Below, piece after piece: positions 7,940 to 17,369 of a stretch of 64,000 nucleotides of DNA (position 1 is its first letter; each line of letters begins with the position of its first letter). A program made the position numbers and the translations under genes. This DNA is from Cupriavidus necator (GTDB lineage Bacteria > Pseudomonadota > Gammaproteobacteria > Burkholderiales > Burkholderiaceae). The notes under the pieces are model-generated. The model saw nothing but the letters and a program-made list of their open reading frames with translations. It was not told the DNA's origin and ran no database searches. The stretch is taken from NCBI RefSeq assembly GCF_013141915.1, contig NZ_SROX01000005.1:124001-188000 (forward strand), written 5' to 3'.

Positions 7940-9694
7940 CTATTTCGATCGCGACGTGTGCGGCCCGCGCTCCAGGATTTTGTACAGATGCGAGCGTGAG
8001 ATTCCCAATTGCTCGGCCGCGCGTTTCTTGTTGCCGCCGTGGCGAGCGACGGCGTCCATCACCGCGGCATAGGCCAGCTCGCGCATGCCCGCGGCGGGCT
8101 CGGCAGGTGAGCGATGTGCGGGAGTTGGCGATGGCAGGCCGTCCGTCGCGGCAGTCTGGTTCGGATACGCCTCTGCGGGCGCATGCACCGCGGGCTGGCT
8201 TTGTTGACCCGACAGCCCGCGCGCCGATTCGCCGCGCGCAAAATCCGCCACGCGCAGCGTCCGGCCGTCGCAGAAGACCAGTGCCTCCTCGATGCGCTGG
8301 CGCAGTTGGCGCACATTGCCGGGCCATGGCTGGCCGGCGAGGTAACGCGCCACTTCATGGTCGATGCCGGGCGCCGGCATGGCGTTGCGCGTGCAGAAGG
8401 CGTCGACAAAATGCTGCAGCAGCGCCGGAATGTCCTCGCGCCGCTGGCGCAGCGCGGGGATGCGCAGCACCACACCGCTGAGCCGGTAGTACAGGTCAAG
8501 GCGAAAGCGCCCGGCGTCGATCAGTTCGGGAATGTCGCGGTTGGTGGCCGTGACCAGGCGGAAGTCGACCCGCTGCGCGCGGCGGCTGCCCAGGCGTTCC
8601 ACCATGTGGTCTTCCAGCACGCGCAACAGCTTGACCTGCATTTCCATTGGGATGTCGGCGACCTCGTCGAGAAAGACCGTGCCGCCCGCCGCCAGTTCGA
8701 GCTTGCCCGCCTGTCCCTGGCGCTGGCTCCCGGTAAAGGCGCCAGGCGCGTGGCCGAACAGCTCGGACTCGATCAGCGTGGCGGGCAGGGCAGCCAGGTT
8801 CAGGCTGACCAGTGGCCGCGCGCTGGCCGGCTCGGACCCGGCGCTGTGGATGGCGCGGGCCACCAGCTCCTTGCCCGTGCCGCTCTCACCCAGGATCAGC
8901 ACCGGCACGTCAAGCCGGGCCACGGTCTGGATTTCACGGCGCAGGCGCTGCATCGGCGCGCTTTCGCCGATCAGGCCAAACGTCGGTTGCCGTTCGTGCA
9001 AGCCGTGGCGAAGCCCATCGACCTCGCGCTGGTAGCGCGCCACCTCGGAGCGCAATTCAACCAGTTCCTTGTGCATCCGGACAAGCGCCTCTGGCCCCTT
9101 GAACATGACTTGCCCGATGGCGCCCACCACTTCCCCGTCCTGGCGGATCGGCATGCGGTTGACGACGCGAGTGGCGCCGTCAAGTTGCTGCAACTGCCCG
9201 ATCTCGGCCTTCCCGCTGGCCACCACCTGCGGCAGCCGCGAATTGGGGATGACCTCGGCCGCCGGACGGCCGATGCCGCCGCCGGTCTCCAGGCCCAGGA
9301 ATTTCTCGTGGACGGGACTGATGAAGCGCACCCGTCCCGCCTTGTCGACCACGGTGATGGCCTGGTACGGGTCGTTCAGGAAGTAATCCAGGATCGCGCC
9401 GGCGAAGGGCACCGTGCCCAGGAAGTCGAGCAGCACGGCCTGGCTATCGGCGTGATGCAGAACGATCAGTTGGCGCTCGCCGTCTTCCAGCGACAGGCCG
9501 ATGAAGCGCCGGTGGGCTGCCTCAACGGAAAATAGCCTGCGTCCCGAACCCGGCGCGCCAGCGCGGGCGCATGCAGCGAACGCGGCGTCGGCGATGGCGG
9601 GGTCAGTACAGGCACCGAGCGCTGCCTCGCGTGTTCCGTCGCGAGAACAGACGAGCACGCCGAGCGCGAAGTTGGTTGTATCTTGTGCCTTCAT
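7940..9694 (-). CDS. Sigma-54-dependent activator (PAS, AAA+, Fis-type HTH)
   Basis: A 584-residue enhancer-binding protein. In order: an N-terminal region, a PAS-like domain (about 105-200, [20 protein letters not shown]), an AAA+ domain with Walker A GESGTGKE (269-276), GAFTGS (318-323, last residue S instead of A) and Walker B VFLDEV (340-345), and a Fis-type HTH at the end ([20 protein letters not shown]). No receiver domain is present, so it probably senses a small molecule through its N-terminal half. ATG 9694 is chosen over an upstream start at 9739, which would run into the palindromic site at 9734. It is divergent from the carboxylase cassette, whose promoter is of the -24/-12 type, so that cassette is its obvious target. 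Confidence 0.93.
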   Translation of the reverse strand: MKAQDTTNFALGVLVCSRDGTREAALGACTDPAIADAAFAACARAGAPGSGRRLFSVEAAHRRFIGLSLEDGERQLIVLHHADSQAVLLDFLGTVPFAGAILDYFLNDPYQAITVVDKAGRVRFISPVHEKFLGLETGGGIGRPAAEVIPNSRLPQVVASGKAEIGQLQQLDGATRVVNRMPIRQDGEVVGAIGQVMFKGPEALVRMHKELVELRSEVARYQREVDGLRHGLHERQPTFGLIGESAPMQRLRREIQTVARLDVPVLILGESGTGKELVARAIHSAGSEPASARPLVSLNLAALPATLIESELFGHAPGAFTGSQRQGQAGKLELAAGGTVFLDEVADIPMEMQVKLLRVLEDHMVERLGSRRAQRVDFRLVTATNRDIPELIDAGRFRLDLYYRLSGVVLRIPALRQRREDIPALLQHFVDAFCTRNAMPAPGIDHEVARYLAGQPWPGNVRQLRQRIEEALVFCDGRTLRVADFARGESARGLSGQQSQPAVHAPAEAYPNQTAATDGLPSPTPAHRSPAEPAAGMRELAYAAVMDAVARHGGNKKRAAEQLGISRSHLYKILERGPHTSRSK

Positions 9695-9697
9695 TGA

Positions 9698-9710
9698 GGA
9701 CACATTGTGT
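9698..9710. promoter_or_regulatory. Upstream activator site 1 (palindromic)
   Basis: GGACACATTGTGT contains the perfect dyad ACACA-T-TGTGT (9700-9710). An identical 13-mer occurs at 9732. The pair lies between the sigma-54 activator and its divergent target, as expected for tandem enhancer sites. This copy sits only 4 bases from the activator start codon, so it could also mediate autorepression. Confidence 0.6.
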
Positions 9711-9731
9711 CTCCGTGCGTGCCTGCTGTGC

Positions 9732-9744
9732 GGACACATTGTGT
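9732..9744. promoter_or_regulatory. Upstream activator site 2 (palindromic)
   Basis: Exact second copy of GGACACATTGTGT, 34 bases (about three helical turns) from the first and about 75 bases before the -24 element of the carboxylase promoter. The role as binding site for the adjacent activator is inferred. Confidence 0.6.
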
Positions 9745-9818
9745 AGTTGGTGGAGACATTCTAATGGCGGTCGAGAAATTATTCAATAAATTCAATGCCT
9801 AAGCAGAGCCTCAGCGGC

Positions 9819-9833
9819 TGGCACGTCTCCTGC
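9819..9833 (+). promoter_or_regulatory. Sigma-54 (-24/-12) promoter of the carboxylase cassette
   Basis: TGGCACG-TCTC-CTGC matches the consensus TGGCACG-N4-TTGC at all positions but one, with correct GG-GC spacing. An AT-rich stretch just upstream (9775-9797) could carry an IHF bend site. Transcription should begin near 9845, which argues that the first gene starts at GTG 9880 and not at ATG 9850. Confidence 0.75.
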
Positions 9834-9879
9834 GAGAAGTTGGCAACACATGTATCGCGCAAAGACACAGGAGAGGACA

Positions 9880-11430
9880 GTGAGCTGGCAGCCTGAAATC
9901 GATGAACTGGCCCACCGTCGACGGCTCGCCGCCCGGATGGGCGGCGAAGGCAAGGTGGAGCGCCACAAGGCGGCCGGCAAGCTGACGGTGCGCGAGCGGA
10001 TCGACGCCCTGGCGGATCCCGGCTCGTTCCGTGAGGTCGGGGGCCTGACCGGCAGCGGCCGCTACGACAGCAACGGGCGGCTGGTGGACCTGGTTCCGTC
10101 GAACCTGGTGATGGGCCGGGCGCAGGTCGGTGGCCGGCCAGTGGTGCTGGTGGGAGACGATTTCACCGTGCGCGGCGGTGCCAACGAGGGCGCAGTGGGC
10201 GACAAGCTGATCCACGCCGAGAAGATGGCGCACGACCTGCGGCTGCCAATGATCCGGCTGGTCGACGGCACCGGCGGCGGCGGTTCGGTGCGCAATATCG
10301 AGATCAAGGGCCATACCCTGATTCCCACCATGAAGGTCTGGCAACACGTGGTGGAGAACATGTCGGTAGTGCCGGTGGTGTCGCTGGCATTGGGCTCGGT
10401 GGCGGGCATGGGCGCGGCGCGCGTGGCCGCCAGCCACTATTCGGTGATGGTCAGCGAAACCTCGCAACTGTTCAGCGAGGGCCCGCCGTCGGTCGTGGCC
10501 CGCGTGGGCGAGGCGCTGAGCAAGAACGAGCTGGGCGGCAGCCAGATCCACACTCGCAACGGCGTGGTCGACGATGAGGTCGGCACCGAGCAGGAGGCCT
10601 TCGCGCGCGCGCGCCAGTTCCTGTCTTATCTGCCGCCTTCCGCATTTGAACTGCCGCCGCGCGCCGAGCCCACGGACGACGCCGCGCGCCGCGACGAATG
10701 GCTGCTGTCGGCGATTCCGCGTGACAGCCGGGCGGATTACAAGATCCGGCCGATCCTGCAGGCGCTGGTGGATGCCGATTCCTGCTTCGAGATCGGCAGG
10801 CACTGGGGCTGCGCCGTCATCACCGCGCTGGCCCGCCTGGATGGCTGGCCGGTGGCGGTGATCGCCAGCGACCCGTCCTTCCATGGCGGCAGCTGGGACA
10901 GCGACAGCGCCGAGAAATTCACGCGCTTCGTCGACATGGCCCAGGCCTTCCACCTGCCGGTGGTCAACCTGGTCGATACGGCCGGGTTCCAGGTCGGCCT
11001 GGAGGCCGAAAGGGCAGGGATCATGCGCTACGGCGTGCGCGCGCTGTCAGCGCTCTACCAGGCCACGGTGCCGTGGTGCTCGGTGATCCTGCGCCGCGCC
11101 TACGGCGTGTCGGCGGCCGGCCACCAGCATATGGGGCGCTTCAATTTCCGCTATGCCTGGCCCTCCGCCAGCTGGGGCGCATTGCCGATCGAAGGCGGCC
11201 TCGAGGTCGCCTACAAGGCCGAGATCGAAGGCGCCGACGATCCGGTGCAGAAGCGCGCCGAGATCGAGCTGCGCGTGCGCAGCCTGACGTCGCCGTTCCG
11301 CAGCGCGGAAGCCTTCGTCATCGAGGACATCATCGACCCGCGCGATACCCGCACGCTGCTGTGCGAGTTCGCCAACCTGGCGGCGCCACTGCGCGAGGCG
11401 GGCATCAGCCGCTTTGGCATCCGGCCCTGA
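9880..11430 (+). CDS. Acyl-CoA carboxylase carboxyltransferase (beta) subunit
   Basis: A 516-residue biotin-dependent carboxyltransferase of the propionyl-/methylcrotonyl-CoA carboxylase beta family, with N and C crotonase-like halves (about 30-250 and 270-510). It transfers CO2 from carboxybiotin to an acyl-CoA. Typical blocks are KLTVRERIDALADPGSF, GGGGSVRNIE with VASHYSVMV, and later NLVDTAGFQVG. The start is GTG 9880: AGGAGAGG sits 4-11 bases upstream and it lies about 35 bases after the predicted transcription start, whereas ATG 9850 would leave almost no leader. It is the first gene of a cassette, 60 bases before the fused carboxylase. The acyl-CoA substrate cannot be read from sequence. 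Confidence 0.9.
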   Translation: MSWQPEIDELAHRRRLAARMGGEGKVERHKAAGKLTVRERIDALADPGSFREVGGLTGSGRYDSNGRLVDLVPSNLVMGRAQVGGRPVVLVGDDFTVRGGANEGAVGDKLIHAEKMAHDLRLPMIRLVDGTGGGGSVRNIEIKGHTLIPTMKVWQHVVENMSVVPVVSLALGSVAGMGAARVAASHYSVMVSETSQLFSEGPPSVVARVGEALSKNELGGSQIHTRNGVVDDEVGTEQEAFARARQFLSYLPPSAFELPPRAEPTDDAARRDEWLLSAIPRDSRADYKIRPILQALVDADSCFEIGRHWGCAVITALARLDGWPVAVIASDPSFHGGSWDSDSAEKFTRFVDMAQAFHLPVVNLVDTAGFQVGLEAERAGIMRYGVRALSALYQATVPWCSVILRRAYGVSAAGHQHMGRFNFRYAWPSASWGALPIEGGLEVAYKAEIEGADDPVQKRAEIELRVRSLTSPFRSAEAFVIEDIIDPRDTRTLLCEFANLAAPLREAGISRFGIRP

Positions 11431-11490
11431 GCGGCCAGGCCAGGCATCACGGGCACGGCACTGACATTGAATTACAGAGAGGAGACTGCA

Positions 11491-14400
11491 TTGAAGAAGC
11501 TGTTGATCGCCAATCGAGGGGAGATCGCGCTGCGCGTGCTGCGCGCGGCACGCGATCTCGAGATCGGGACCGTCTCGGTCTATTCGCAAGACGACCAGGG
11601 CGCGCTGCACCGGATCCTGGCCGACGAGGCCATTGCCCTCGACGGCGCCGGGCCGGCCGCATACCTCGACATGGCAGGCATCATCGCCGCGGCGAAGGCA
11701 TCCGGCTGCGATGCGATCCATCCGGGCTATGGCTTCCTCAGCGAACGGGCCGACTTTGCCCAGTCCTGCCACGACGCCGGCATCCGCTTTATCGGCCCTG
11801 CCGTCGAGCAGCTCGCGCTGTTCGGCGACAAGGGACGGGCGCTTGAACTGGCGGCCGACAGCGACGTGCCGGTCATGCCGGCGACGCGCGGCGCGGCGTC
11901 GCTGGAGGAAATCGCCAGTTTCTTCGACCAGCAAGGCGGCGCGGGCGTGGTGATCAAGGCGGTCGGCGGTGGCGGCGGCCGCGGCATGCGCGTGGTACGA
12001 CGGCGCGAAGACCTGGCCGAAGCGTATGCCCGCTGCCGTTCCGAGGCGAGCTCGGCGTTTGGCATCGATGCCGTCTACGCCGAGCGGCTGGTTGCCCGCG
12101 CGCGCCATATCGAAGTGCAGATCGCCGGCGACGGCGCGCACGTGATTGCCCTTGGCGAGCGTGACTGCACCCTGCAGCGCCGCTTCCAGAAGCTGGTCGA
12201 GATCGCTCCCAGCCCGGTACTGAAGCCACATCTGCGCGAGCAGATCATCAAGGCGGCGCTCAGGCTGGCGCGCCGCGTCAACTACCAGAGCCTGGGCACC
12301 TTCGAGTTCCTGGTCGAGGAAACCGAATCCGGCGAGCAGAGGGACTTTGTCTTTATCGAGGCCAACCCGCGCTTGCAGGTCGAGCACACCATCACCGAGC
12401 AGGTCACCGGGGTCGACCTGGTCGCGCTGCAGATCGGGATCGCCGCCGGGCAGACGCTCGCCGATCTCGGCCTGGATCCCGCCGCGCCGCCGCAAGCCCG
12501 GGGCTATGCCATCCAGGTGCGCATCAACGCCGAGATGACCGATGCGCAAGGCCTGGCGCGTCCCGCACGCGGCCGCCTGGAGCGCTTCGATCCGCCTTCG
12601 GGCCCGGACGTTCGCGTCGATTCCCATGGCTACACCGGCTATGAACCGTCGCCCAATTTCGACACCCTGCTGGCCAAGCTGATCGTCACCAGCGCAGCGC
12701 CGAAGTTCGACGCGGCCGTTCGGCGCTTGCAGCGCAGCCTGGCGGAGTTCCGCATCGCCGGCGTCCCGACCAACCTTGACCTGCTGCGCGCGCTGGTGCA
12801 GCGCGACGATTTCCTCGCGCAGGACGTCCATACCCGGCACTTCGAGGCGATCTTGCCGGAGCTGGCGGCAGCGGCGGAGGCCATTGCGCAGGCCGGACGC
12901 GCGCACGAGGCCTTGCTGGGCGGCGCGACGCGTCCTTCGCAGGCGCCCGCGCCGCGCCACGTCGATCCGGAAGAGGAAATCAGCGAGGGCCTGGTGGCTG
13001 TCCGTGCGCCGCTGACGGGCAGGGTGGTGGAGATGGGTGTCGCGCTGGACCAGATCGTCAAGCCCGGCCAGACGGTTGCGGTGCTCGACGCCATGAAGAT
13101 GGAGCACGCCATCGTCGCCGAATGCGGCGGGCGCGTGGTCGACCTGAGACTGGAGCCGGGCGCGCTGGCTGCGGAAAACCAGGTGCTGATCGTGCTGGAG
13201 CAGCTCGAGGCCGATGGCGTCGCCGTGGCCGTCGCGCAGCAGGCCGACCCCGATGCGATCCGGGCCGACCTGCAGCGCGTGCTGGACCGGCATGCCTACC
13301 TGGATGACGCCGCGCGACCCGATGCCGTCGCCAGGCGCCGCTCGCGCGGCCAGCGCACCGCGCGCGAAAACGTCGCCGACCTGTGCGATCCGGATACCTT
13401 CGTGGAGTACGGCGGGCTGGCGCTCGCCGCACAGTCGTCGCGCCGCAGCCAGCAGGACCTGATCGCCAACACCCCGGCCGATGGCCTGATCACCGGCATC
13501 GGCAATATCAACGGCGAACTGGTGGGCAAGGCGCGCGCACGCAGCGCGGTGATGGCCTACGACGCCACGGTGATGGCCGGCACGCAGGGCAAGCGCAACC
13601 ACATCAAGACCGACCGCATCGTCGAGGTGGCGCTGCGCGACGAGCTGCCGCTGGTGCTGTTCGGTGAAGGCGGTGGCGGCCGGCCCGGGGACGTGGATTT
13701 CCCGTCGGTGTCCGGGCTGTACCAGCCGTCGTTCGCCGCCTTTGCCGAGCTGAGCGGCAATGTGCCGGTGGTGGGCATTGTTTCGGGACGCTGCTTTGCA
13801 GGCAACGCGGCCTTCGTCGGCTGCTGCGACGTCATCATTGCCGACAAGTCAGCCAATATCGGCATGGCGGGGCCGGCCATGATCGAAGGCGGCGGCCTCG
13901 GCATCTTCCGCCCGGAAGACGTCGGTCCCGCGGCGGTGCAGGTGGCCAACGGCGTGGTCGATATCCTGGTCGACAACGAGGCCGAGGCCGTGCAGGCGGC
14001 GAAGCACTACCTGTCCATGTTCCAGGGGCGCGTGGCGCACTGGAGCGCGCCGGAAGCGCTGGCGCTGCGCCATGTCGTGCCCGAGAACCGGCTGCGCGTG
14101 TACGACACCCGCAAGGCCATCGAGGGCATCGCCGACGCCGGCAGCGTGCTGATGCTGCGCGCCGGCTTCGGCGTGGGCATCCACACCGCGCTGGCGCGTG
14201 TGGAAGGCCAGCCCGTCGGCATCATGGCCAACAACCCGTATCACCTTGGCGGCGCCATCGATGCGGACGCCGCGGACAAGGCGTCGCGCTTCATGCAGCT
14301 GTGCGATGCGCACGGCCTGCCGATCATCTCGCTGATCGATACCCCGGGATTCATGGTGGGTCCGGAATGCGAGGCCCGGGCGCAGGTGCGGCACGTGTCG

Positions 14401-14808
14401 CGCATGTTCCTGACGGCGGCCAAGCTGCGGGTCGCGTTGCTGGCGGTGACGCTGCGCAAGGGCTACGGCCTGGGTGCGATGGCCATGGCGGGCGGTGGCT
14501 TCCGCTCGGCCAGCTTCACCGTGTCGTGGCCGACCGGCGAATTCGGGCCGATGGGTCTCGAGGGCGCGGTCCGGCTGGGCTTCAAGAAGGAGCTCGAGGC
14601 CGTGCCGGACGGCCCCGAGCGCAAGGCGCTGTTCGACACGCTGGTCGCCCAGTCCTACGAGCGCGGCCACGCGATCAACACCGCGGCCGCCGTCGAGATC
14701 GATGCGGTGATCGACCCCGCGCAGACGCGGAAGTGGATCGCACAGGGCATCGCCTCGGCGGACTTGCGCGGCCGCAGGGCGCGCCGCGGATTCATCGATG
14801 CCTGGTAA
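11491..14808 (+). CDS. Fused acyl-CoA carboxylase: biotin carboxylase, BCCP and carboxyltransferase in one chain
   Basis: A 1105-residue single-chain biotin carboxylase. Residues 1 to about 450 are the ATP-grasp biotin carboxylase (KKLLIANRGEIALRVLRAAR; glycine-rich AVGGGGGRGMRVV; EANPRLQVEHTITEQVTG). A BCCP domain follows with biotinyl-lysine K536 in DAMKMEH. Residues from about 590 to the end are a complete carboxyltransferase (GRCFAGNAAFVGCCDVIIA; LIDTPGFMVGPECE). The start is TTG 11491, preceded by GAGAGGAG; the in-frame ATG 11467 has no such site. Such three-domain chains resemble bacterial single-chain acyl-CoA carboxylases. It is odd that a second, free carboxyltransferase is encoded just upstream. 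Substrate unknown. Confidence 0.92.
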   Translation: MKKLLIANRGEIALRVLRAARDLEIGTVSVYSQDDQGALHRILADEAIALDGAGPAAYLDMAGIIAAAKASGCDAIHPGYGFLSERADFAQSCHDAGIRFIGPAVEQLALFGDKGRALELAADSDVPVMPATRGAASLEEIASFFDQQGGAGVVIKAVGGGGGRGMRVVRRREDLAEAYARCRSEASSAFGIDAVYAERLVARARHIEVQIAGDGAHVIALGERDCTLQRRFQKLVEIAPSPVLKPHLREQIIKAALRLARRVNYQSLGTFEFLVEETESGEQRDFVFIEANPRLQVEHTITEQVTGVDLVALQIGIAAGQTLADLGLDPAAPPQARGYAIQVRINAEMTDAQGLARPARGRLERFDPPSGPDVRVDSHGYTGYEPSPNFDTLLAKLIVTSAAPKFDAAVRRLQRSLAEFRIAGVPTNLDLLRALVQRDDFLAQDVHTRHFEAILPELAAAAEAIAQAGRAHEALLGGATRPSQAPAPRHVDPEEEISEGLVAVRAPLTGRVVEMGVALDQIVKPGQTVAVLDAMKMEHAIVAECGGRVVDLRLEPGALAAENQVLIVLEQLEADGVAVAVAQQADPDAIRADLQRVLDRHAYLDDAARPDAVARRRSRGQRTARENVADLCDPDTFVEYGGLALAAQSSRRSQQDLIANTPADGLITGIGNINGELVGKARARSAVMAYDATVMAGTQGKRNHIKTDRIVEVALRDELPLVLFGEGGGGRPGDVDFPSVSGLYQPSFAAFAELSGNVPVVGIVSGRCFAGNAAFVGCCDVIIADKSANIGMAGPAMIEGGGLGIFRPEDVGPAAVQVANGVVDILVDNEAEAVQAAKHYLSMFQGRVAHWSAPEALALRHVVPENRLRVYDTRKAIEGIADAGSVLMLRAGFGVGIHTALARVEGQPVGIMANNPYHLGGAIDADAADKASRFMQLCDAHGLPIISLIDTPGFMVGPECEARAQVRHVSRMFLTAAKLRVALLAVTLRKGYGLGAMAMAGGGFRSASFTVSWPTGEFGPMGLEGAVRLGFKKELEAVPDGPERKALFDTLVAQSYERGHAINTAAAVEIDAVIDPAQTRKWIAQGIASADLRGRRARRGFIDAW

Positions 14809-14851
14809 GCGCCGTGCCCGGCGAATCCCTACACAAAGCCAAGAGGTTTCC

Positions 14852-17323
14852 ATGATGAAGCATGGGTTTGACCCGGCGCAGCTGGCGCTGGGCGGCTTGC
14901 GCGTGCTGGAGGTCGGCAGCGGCCCCGCGCTGGCGTACGCGGGCAAGCTGTTCTCCGACTTTGGCGCCGAAGTCATCAAGGTGGAGAGCCCGGCGGGCGA
15001 CGCTTGGCGGCGGATGCCGCCGCTGGTCAGCGCAGCGGGCGCCGCGCCGCCGGAAAGCGCGCTGTTCGCGTGGCTGAACACCAACAAGCGCAGCGTTACC
15101 GCCGATGACCGAAACGCCGAGGACGGCGCGTGGCTGGCGCAGCTGGCGCTGACGTGCGACGTGGTGCTGGACGCCCGTGCGCTGGCTGAAGGCCCGGGCA
15201 TTCTCGGCACGCCGGTCTGGCGGCGGGCGGCCGATCACACGCCACGGCACGAGCCGATCGAGGTGGCACTCACCTGGTTCGGCGAAAGCGGGCCGTACAG
15301 CCATTACGCCGGCGCCGAAGCCGTGTGTCGCGGGCTTGCCGGCGCCGTGCACGGCAGCGGCCCCGCGGATGGGCCGCCGCACATGCCGCACGACGTGCAG
15401 TCGGCGATCGTGGTCGGGCTGAGCGCATTCTCGGCCGCCGTCGCGGCGCTCATTGGAAGTGGGCAGGGCAGCCGCCGCTATGTGCTGAGCGCCCACGAAG
15501 CGGTCTTCGGCGTGGTCGAGATGGAAGCGGGCATGGTGCAGGACCAGCGCCATCCGCTGCAGCGCCTTGGCGTCAACCGGTTCTGCGGCACGCATCCGGC
15601 CGGGATCTACCAGACTGCCGAAGGGTGGATCGGCATCTTTACGCACACCTTGCCGCAGTGGAAGGGCCTGTGCGAGGCCATCGGTCGTCCGGACCTGGGC
15701 AGCGATCCACGCTACGCAAGCGGCCCGGAACGGATGGAACATGCGGACGAGATCGACGCGCTGCTGATGCCTGCGTTCCTGACGCGCACGGCCCGCCAGT
15801 GGTTCGAGATCCTGGGCGACAAGAAGCATCCGGCCGTGATCGTGCCGACCATGGAAACCCTGCTTGGCCAGGAAGTGCACCGCCAGCGCGGTGCCTTCGT
15901 GCCGGTCAGCGTGGGCGGCGCTACGTTTGAAGGCCCGGTGGTGCCGCTGCGCCTCGATGCGGCGGGGCCCCTGCCCGGCGGCAAGGCGCCCGAAAAGGGC
16001 GCGCATGACCTGCACTACCGCACCGCGGGACTGGATCATCGCCCGCGCCTGACGCTGATGCGGACGGCCGGCGAGCACCTGCCGCTCCAGGGCATTCGCG
16101 TCGTCGACCTGACGATGGGTTGGGCGGGGCCGCTGGCGGCGCGGACGCTGGCCGACTTTGGCGCGGAGATCATCAAGGTCGAGAGCACCGGCTATCCCGA
16201 CTGGTGGCGCGGCGCCAATTTCACCGAGGCGTTCTATCGGGACAGGTTGTACGAGAAGAACACGAACTTCAACCTGATGAACCGCAACAAGCTGGGCATC
16301 ACGCTGGACCTGACACGGCCCGAAGGCAAGCAGTTGCTGCTGCAGCTGGTCGAAGGTGCCGACGCGGTCATCGAGAATTATTCCGCCGAGGTCCTGCCCA
16401 AGCTCGGGCTGGACTACCAGGCCCTGCGTGCCAGGAACGAACGGCTGGTGATGCTGTCGATGCCGGCCTTCGGGCTCGGCAACGCGTGGAGCAATACCCG
16501 CGCGTACGGCGGCACGCTCGAGCAAGCCAGCGGGCTGCCGCTATACACCGGGCATCCGGATGGACCGCCGGCCATGACGTCGTACGCCTATGGCGATCCG
16601 ATCGGCGGCCTGAACGGCGGCGCGGCGATCCTGCTTGCGTTGTTTGCCCAACAAGCGACCGGGCAGGGGCGGCACATCAACTTGTCGCAGGTAGAAGCCA
16701 TGTTGCCGATGGCCGCACCGTTCATGCTGGAGCAATCCGTCACCGGCGGCGTGTCGCCGCGGCAGGGCAATCGCCACCCGATGCATTGCCCGCATGGCTG
16801 CTTCCGTTGCGTCGGCGACGATGCGTGGATCGTGCTGACGGTGACCGACGCGGATTGGCCCGCGCTGTGCCGGGCGATCGGCCGGGCGGACCTCGCGGCG
16901 GATCCCCGGCTGGCGCAGGCGTCGGGACGGCGCGCCGAGGAGGCCAGGATCGAACAGGCGATCAAGTCCTGGTGCGTGGCCCGCGACGCCGAAGCGGCAA
17001 TGCAGCAGCTGCAACAGGCCGGGATCGCCGCCGGCGTGGTGCGGCCCATGTCGCAGGTGCTGCGGGATCCCCACCTGCGCGCGCGCGGGTTCTGGCGCCA
17101 GGTGGAGCGCGCCCACGTCGGCACCTACACATCCAGCACCGCATGGTTCAGGACCGGGCCGGACCACGTGCCCATCCGCCATGTCGCGCCGACGCTGGGC
17201 GAACACACCGAAGCGGTGCTGCGCCGCGTGCTTGGGCTCAGCGCGGACCAGATCGCAAGCCTGGAACAACAGGGCATCACCGGCGCCGTGGCGAAACCAA
17301 AGCAGGCAAGGCAAATGCCATAA
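14852..17323 (+). CDS. CaiB/BaiF-type CoA-transferase, tandem two-domain form
   Basis: An 823-residue fusion of two class III CoA-transferase domains; usual members have about 400. Half 1 begins LGGLRVLEVGSGPALAYAGK (about 11-30), half 2 LQGIRVVDLTMGWAGPLAAR (about 412-431). Both contain DFGAE(V/I)IKVES, and each keeps an aspartate near the family catalytic position (MPHDVQS in half 1, YAYGDPIGG in half 2). These enzymes move CoA between carboxylates. The start at ATG 14852 has AGAGG upstream; it follows the carboxylase by 43 bases. It would activate the acid imported with help of the Bug protein downstream, feeding the carboxylases; this order is inference. Confidence 0.9.
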   Translation: MMKHGFDPAQLALGGLRVLEVGSGPALAYAGKLFSDFGAEVIKVESPAGDAWRRMPPLVSAAGAAPPESALFAWLNTNKRSVTADDRNAEDGAWLAQLALTCDVVLDARALAEGPGILGTPVWRRAADHTPRHEPIEVALTWFGESGPYSHYAGAEAVCRGLAGAVHGSGPADGPPHMPHDVQSAIVVGLSAFSAAVAALIGSGQGSRRYVLSAHEAVFGVVEMEAGMVQDQRHPLQRLGVNRFCGTHPAGIYQTAEGWIGIFTHTLPQWKGLCEAIGRPDLGSDPRYASGPERMEHADEIDALLMPAFLTRTARQWFEILGDKKHPAVIVPTMETLLGQEVHRQRGAFVPVSVGGATFEGPVVPLRLDAAGPLPGGKAPEKGAHDLHYRTAGLDHRPRLTLMRTAGEHLPLQGIRVVDLTMGWAGPLAARTLADFGAEIIKVESTGYPDWWRGANFTEAFYRDRLYEKNTNFNLMNRNKLGITLDLTRPEGKQLLLQLVEGADAVIENYSAEVLPKLGLDYQALRARNERLVMLSMPAFGLGNAWSNTRAYGGTLEQASGLPLYTGHPDGPPAMTSYAYGDPIGGLNGGAAILLALFAQQATGQGRHINLSQVEAMLPMAAPFMLEQSVTGGVSPRQGNRHPMHCPHGCFRCVGDDAWIVLTVTDADWPALCRAIGRADLAADPRLAQASGRRAEEARIEQAIKSWCVARDAEAAMQQLQQAGIAAGVVRPMSQVLRDPHLRARGFWRQVERAHVGTYTSSTAWFRTGPDHVPIRHVAPTLGEHTEAVLRRVLGLSADQIASLEQQGITGAVAKPKQARQMP

Positions 17324-17369
17324 GCCCTGCAAGTATTCAGAAACACCATTATTACGATACGGAGACGAC

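Noticed and set aside
11047..13602. 851-codon open frame on the minus strand opposite the carboxylase genes
   Set aside because: It is a GC-driven antisense shadow, rich in R/H/G/A with no domain; the plus strand encodes well-conserved enzymes.
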